A stretch of DNA of 64,000 nt from Cornus controversa (lineage: Eukaryota > Streptophyta > Magnoliopsida > Cornales > Cornaceae). The stretch lies in assembly GCA_026545225.1 (NCBI GenBank), contig CM048849.1, positions 13,027,541 through 13,091,540 of the forward strand, written 5' to 3'. Below, one piece after another: positions 59,118-64,000 of the stretch. Within the stretch, counting starts at the first letter, position 1; every line of letters starts with the position of its first letter. The notes beneath the pieces were generated by a model, which made no database searches, had not been told where the DNA came from, and was given only the letters and a program-made list of their open reading frames with translations. The position numbers were made by a program, and so were the translations under genes.

Positions 59118-61767
59118 GCCCTCCTTCAAGGAATTTCTTTCTCGAAATTAGCGTAGTCATGGTTTCTCCAAAACCAATCCATACAGGACGTTATTCTCGC
59201 CAATAATCGTCACTTTCTCTTTCCACACACCCTAGGCGCTACACTTGCAATACCTAACTCATAAAACTCAAGTTTGGCACAATCAGTGCGTCTCAACTGC
59301 TCTAAAGCAGTATAACCACTTCTGTGACATGGCTAAGTGACTCCTAAGTCCATGTACAGTTCACTTTCACAATTCCCGAAGCACTTGCTTCCTTGAGTCC
59401 ACAGACTCTACCTCAAGACCTATCCAGCCCATCTCTATTTCTAGTCTAAGGTAACACCTTCGACTAATCATACCCATCACTTACAGTGATACTCCCCTAT
59501 AATCTGGGATCATTAATACTTAGTATCATTCCATCATTGTCAAACATGACTCTCAATCTGGCATACCATTCCCAGGCTTAGTCCAATATCCTGGGCATCA
59601 TCACAACACAGACCACATCAATCCAGTGCACATCACGAGCGCACTCACCAGCCAGGCATATGACAGTGTACTTGCCGATACAAACCACATAAACAGTGTA
59701 CTTACCGCAGTAAGCCACATAATCCTGCCCAGTCTCACATATTACAACCCAATGGAATCCAATGCCAAATTTAGGGTTTTATATCTCCCTAACTTCACAA
59801 TCTCATTTCTCGATGAATGAATCCCACTTACCCGTCCATTGATCCTAACAGACGTTTTTAACTTCTCGAGTACCTATCCATTCCTTTCCAGCATCTTCCT
59901 GGGCATCCCAACATCCTGACTGCTCCTCTAAGGGTCCCACTATCATCCATGAGCTCGTACCCACTCACTCTTATCTCCAATTCAAGTATCTGCCATCCAG
60001 GGTAGTTTTGGTCGACTGGAACTAACCTTCGATCGACTGAAACCTGGGTTCAACCAATACCAAACCAACAACCCTACTTGAATCCAATTCTAAGCCAACT
60101 GGTCGACTGGTGAGCAATTTCGATCGACCGAAATTATGCTTTCGGTCAACTGAAGCCATCTTTCAGTCGCCAAAATAGGTTCCATAATTTCAATCCTCGG
60201 GACCTCACCACTTTCGGTCGACTGATGTAGAGACTAGTCAGCCGAAAGTTCAAAACTTCTTTAAAATCTATATTTTCCAAAGTCTCAATGTATTATATCA
60301 CATTTCTGACAATAATACATCTTTCAACTCATCTCACAATAATCTAAACGTCCTATTTTCAGACGTCAAAGTCATCTCATGTCCGTTGACTCCAAGAATT
60401 GAATCAATCCCGAGTCCTCATCTGGCTATCTCAATAGCACTTCTTAGACATACCTTGTCTAGAATTCTGGTATCATAATACCATCAATATCCTCAGTCAA
60501 TTAGCTAACGTCTAGTCTTCAATGGTCGTGCAAGATTGCAACACAAATCTGAATCACCAAACTTTCGATTTGGGAAAAATTACAAGACAAATCATACATT
60601 TCTCAACAATTTTAGACTCATACTTTCAAAGTCTATCACTACAAGTCTATTTCAACACCACAGTCCGCTCGGGCTCAAACCTCTACCCAAGTTTGCGAAT
60701 TCTCAAAACCAGATTCCTAGATGGCGACTACCTGTCACTACAAACCATGTGACGTAAAATGCAACTCAAAAAATACAATGCTCAGCCACATAAATCATGT
60801 TTAGCACATAGCATATAACACCTAACATGCTAAATCAATTAATCACATACCATGCATGATATGACACATGATGCTTCTACACAAATCAAAACCCTAGCCG
60901 TCGGGCTAAAACTAGGAAAATACCCCTGACCATACACGATCTCGGTACCTACTCTACCTGAGCAAGAGTGAAAACACAGCCCAGTCCCCCTAGTACATAC
61001 GCATACTAGAACACAATATCTAGAGTGGTTCAAACCAACCTACTCTCCTCTCCTGTACTCATTGGTAAACACCTACCAATCTATCCACATCTATAGTCTC
61101 AGGTAGCAACCTTGACTATCAATACCAATCACTGTCAGTGATATATCCCTTCTATTAGGAATCCTTTATCCATCATCATCTAGACGAAACAACTCAACAT
61201 CTACAAGAACCAGCGTATTATAAGAGAAGGGCTAATCAAAGAAAAATGTTCAGTCGAGCCATTTTCCAAAACTAGCCCAACTCCGGCAATATGCCTTCCT
61301 TGTATCCCATCTCAATCTCAATTGCCATCCTCGGCAATACACTTATCAATCACAAATCATAAGCCCCTAAGTATCCGTAAGGACATAAACACTCGTAATT
61401 TTCTTTGCGGCATCACCTCATTGATGACTAACAAGACCCAACACCAAGTTAAATGTCTAAACTCAACCAATTAAGGGAGTATTACCAAATGAAATCTGTT
61501 TCACACCTCAACACTTTGATCTTTCATTAGGATTGCTCAATCCGAGCAAGTTATTCCACTACCGTCCATAAGTAATCAAACCTATCATCTAGACAACTGT
61601 CAACTATTGCCAGTCTCCAAACCAACATGTGATTTGACCCTCCGTCCTCAGGTATTCGAACCTATTACTTTGATACCTTAGGCTTTCAAACCTAATGCTT
61701 TATCACCAATCCAGAAATCCTCAAATCCTCAACCCTTACCTGTCGCCCCAAGGTATTCCAACCTAGC
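59063..61767. other. Degenerate retroelement-like sequence, unresolved
   Basis: No gag or pol motif was found on either strand. It contains a cluster of GGTCGACT/TTTCGGTCGACTGA-type motifs (60008-60240) and two divergent copies of one block (about 59440-59515 and 61085-61165, sharing a GT-CAGTGATA core). Next to the primer site are repeated 'CCTTAGGCTTTCAAACCTAATGC'-like strings (61640-61770). Most simply it is the internal leader of, or other debris from, the minus-strand element whose LTR begins at 61783. Confidence 0.35.
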
Positions 61768-61779
61768 ACTTTGATACCA
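61768..61779 (-). other. Primer binding site-like motif
   Basis: The minus strand reads TGGTATCAAAGT, like the initiator-Met type TGGTATCAGAGC, three bases from an LTR end (…GGCTTGACA) at 61783. Confidence 0.55.
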
Positions 61780-61938
61780 TTCTGTCAAGCCCGATTCCCG
61801 GGTCCCGAGAACCGAGGTGTGAACTCCGTGAGATCACCCTCACGATATAACCATCACCTGATTATACAATCTCAATTTCTTATAATTTTTAAGAAAATTG
61901 GGCATCACTTATTTGAATAAATCAGATCCTGATATGTC

Positions 61939-62041
61939 ATTCATACTTCAAATTCAAAATGGACACTTCTGGGCACATGTCCCCCAAGCATTCATATCCT
62001 AAATTCAAAATGGACACTTCTAGACACGTGTCCCCCCAGCA
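61939..62041. repeat. Two-copy tandem repeat, 51-base unit
   Basis: ATTCAAAATGGACACTTCT recurs 51 bases apart (61952 and 62003), with similar flanks ending CCCCCAAGCATTC and CCCCCCAGCATTC. Confidence 0.8.
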
Positions 62042-62890
62042 TTCCTACAATATGCATAATACAATTGAAATAATAACTTAGTCCCTGAATGTCCATCTCA
62101 TATACATACATCAATGAAATGAACAACTGGGATAAATTACCCAACATAAAATCTCCAGTCACATTTAATCCAAATGTGCAACATCCATCTAATATCCTGG
62201 ACATAAATTAGATTATAAGGAGTCTAATCACTACCTCTGCAACTGGTACTATCAGTCCCCTAACTGACTCCGTAATCAGCAATACATGCAAAACTTGAGA
62301 AGGGGTGAGCTCAAAGGCCCAACATGGTATGTAGAACCATACTATCACTGTTGTAGCAGGTCGATCCTCACATATTCTCAAAAATATATGTGCACTTAAA
62401 TATATCACAATATTTAAAACCATGCTCCTACTAGCATGCCTGAACCAACAATGTATATGGCTACACTAGCACATATGAACATACAAAATCTACTACACAT
62501 GACTTATGAAAATCATTTACAACATGCTCAAAAACAATACACATCCAACATCAATATGTATAGAAAACATATATGAATAGAAGTATTTATATGAACAATG
62601 TAAATCAAATACCACATCACCTACTCAACAAGTAACAAATTTCAAATGCAATATACATTAATTTAAACAGTATAACATGCTTAATAGATAAACGCATAAG
62701 CATAAGATGCAACTCTTCATCTCTCAGTTTCACCCGATACCCCACATGATTGGTCCGCTCCGAAGATCGTGTGACCTAAGATAACTCCTATAACCATCCT
62801 ATGACCTGGACCACTTTGAAAGGTCTTTCTACCATGGCAATGTATAGGATTGTCATTATGTGAGGGGATAACTCCGAGGCTCACATTTGT

Positions 62891-63022
62891 TGGACATACT
62901 CCGATTCCAGGCATTAAACCTGAGTATGGCGGGTCCACTCCGAGGGCCATACTTCTTGGACATACTCCGATTCTAGGCATTAAGCCTGAGCATGGCAGGT
63001 CCACTCCGAGGGCCATACTTCT
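62891..63022. repeat. Two-copy tandem repeat, 66-base unit
   Basis: Two adjacent units start TGGACATACTCCGATTC and end GGGCCATACTTCT, differing at about four positions. A partial, more divergent unit precedes them (AACTCCGAGGCTCAC). Confidence 0.85.
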
Positions 63023-63735
63023 TTTGCGTCATTTTCCCGCAACCTCCCACACATGCATTATGGATGCATAAACACATGGCATATTATTTTCATACGTTAA
63101 TCCATGAGTATTAATACTAAAAAGAAGTATTTAGCATGCTTCTCATCACATTCCAACACATGTAGCGCAAATATGTTCAAAACCCGAATAATACCTCATA
63201 TATGCCAACAACCGCAACCTAGAACATTTTATCATGCCATAACCAATGCCTACATTCGATATATGTATAAAGTTAGCATGCATTTCATACTCACATTTTC
63301 ACATATAAACACATATATGTCCAATCCTACATATAAGTCCTATATGCACGTATACTAGCATAATTATAAGCATGCTTCCACTCAAGGCATGCGTTTACTA
63401 CAAGTAACTAGCATGTTTTTCATCCACAATATATAACCACATATATATTTTGTCACCCATATATGTAATAAAAACATATATAACACTTAGCACAAATCAT
63501 GCTTCTCAAATGCTCATTGATGCTATAATCATATTTAACATGCATCTCTACCACTACCCAATATATAATCACATATATATTCAACCAGTGCATAAAATCC
63601 ATCTATACATACGAAACAACGCTGAGCTAAACATATATTATTTAGCATAAATTACATGGGCTCAATCTATGCATACACGTATCATAATGTAAATGAGCAT
63701 TAAATTAACATGCTTTCCTTCCCACCATATATATG

Positions 63736-63740
63736 TATAT

Positions 63741-63774
<34 letters not shown>

Positions 63775-63835
63775 CCTCACATCCCACGTATACACAATAT
63801 CCACCTTTATATATATATATATATATGCACATATA
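63736..63835. repeat. TA/CA microsatellites
   Basis: Runs of (CA)n and (TA)n, for example ACACACACACACACACACAC then TATATATATATATA, and another TA run at about 63808-63825. Confidence 0.9.
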
Positions 63836-63945
63836 TATATACAAACACCATATATGATCAAATTAGGAACATATGTAAAATTAATCAACATAATTAAAAT
63901 ATACGTAGGAGATAGAGGCAATAATCAACTTGCCTTAGGTCCCAT

Positions 63946-64000
63946 TTTTATTGTGCCCGTGTCTGCAAAGTGGTTCATTTCTATGTCCCGTCTAATCCCG
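63946..64000 (+). repeat. 55-base inverted repeat, right copy
   Basis: The inverse of 59063-59117. It runs to the window edge, so the true length of the repeat is unknown. Confidence 0.75.

Larger units (their letters stand above)
61783..64000 (-). mobile_element. 5' LTR of a minus-strand Ty3/gypsy-type element, truncated by the window edge
   Basis: On the minus strand the LTR ends GGGAATCGGGCTTGACA at 61783 and is followed by a primer-site-like motif. A GGGGTGAGC motif near 62304 matches the ACTCACCCC landmark of the solo LTR. Tandem repeats lie at 61939-62041 and 62891-63022 and dinucleotide tracts at 63736-63835. The LTR start is beyond 64000. Confidence 0.55.

Overview
The window is a retrotransposon-dominated stretch of a land-plant nuclear genome, most likely an angiosperm. 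The evidence is plant-specific LTR retroelement clades (Athila-type Ty3/gypsy with a tRNA-Asp-type primer site, and a chromodomain Ty3/gypsy with an initiator-Met-type primer site), TRIM-like miniature elements, plant-style splice signals, and no bacterial gene organisation. I cannot name the species. No intact cellular gene was found. The only candidate is a short exon-intron-exon remnant split by an insertion.

Layout. 1-1337 is the end of an LTR (minus strand) inserted into a decayed Athila-like element (gag remnant 1338-1921, PBS 2083-2101, LTR from 2107 rightwards). 3649-4251 is a complete TRIM-like element with a TGAAT duplication. 5229-9856 is a solo LTR with a GTCCA duplication, itself invaded by a rearranged TRIM cluster (7642-9189). 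About 11160-11870 holds gene-like remnants ending in what looks like a short intron. 11871-57405 is an old, broken chromovirus (Ty3/gypsy, Tekay/Del-like, plus strand) whose RT domain is deleted.

The 3' LTR of that chromovirus is split by the main feature of the window. This is a 36.3 kb tandem array of young Athila-clade elements on the minus strand (18936-55201), arranged LTR-internal-LTR-internal-LTR-internal-LTR with one outer target duplication (GTCTA). The uninterrupted site survives as a single GTCTA in the chromovirus 5' LTR (12389-12393), which confirms the insertion point. Each 11.6 kb unit encodes a Gag-Pol of 1877 codons (intact in copies 1 and 3, frameshifted in copy 2). Downstream lies a separate GC-rich 407-codon ORF that is open in all three copies.

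The most unusual signal is a set of clusters of the imperfect palindrome TTTCGAT-NN-ATCGAAA. One cluster lies in every LTR just upstream of its TATA-rich tract. A larger one lies inside every unit, directly upstream of a second TATA-like motif, a leader with a consensus splice donor, an intron and the GC-rich ORF. I infer that the downstream ORF has its own promoter and intron, and that both promoters share one palindrome-based control element. This is a hypothesis, not a demonstrated system.

The right end (57538-64000) holds further LTR material: an LTR start at 57538 (plus), an unresolved degenerate region, and an LTR with PBS on the minus strand (61768-64000) that runs out of the window.
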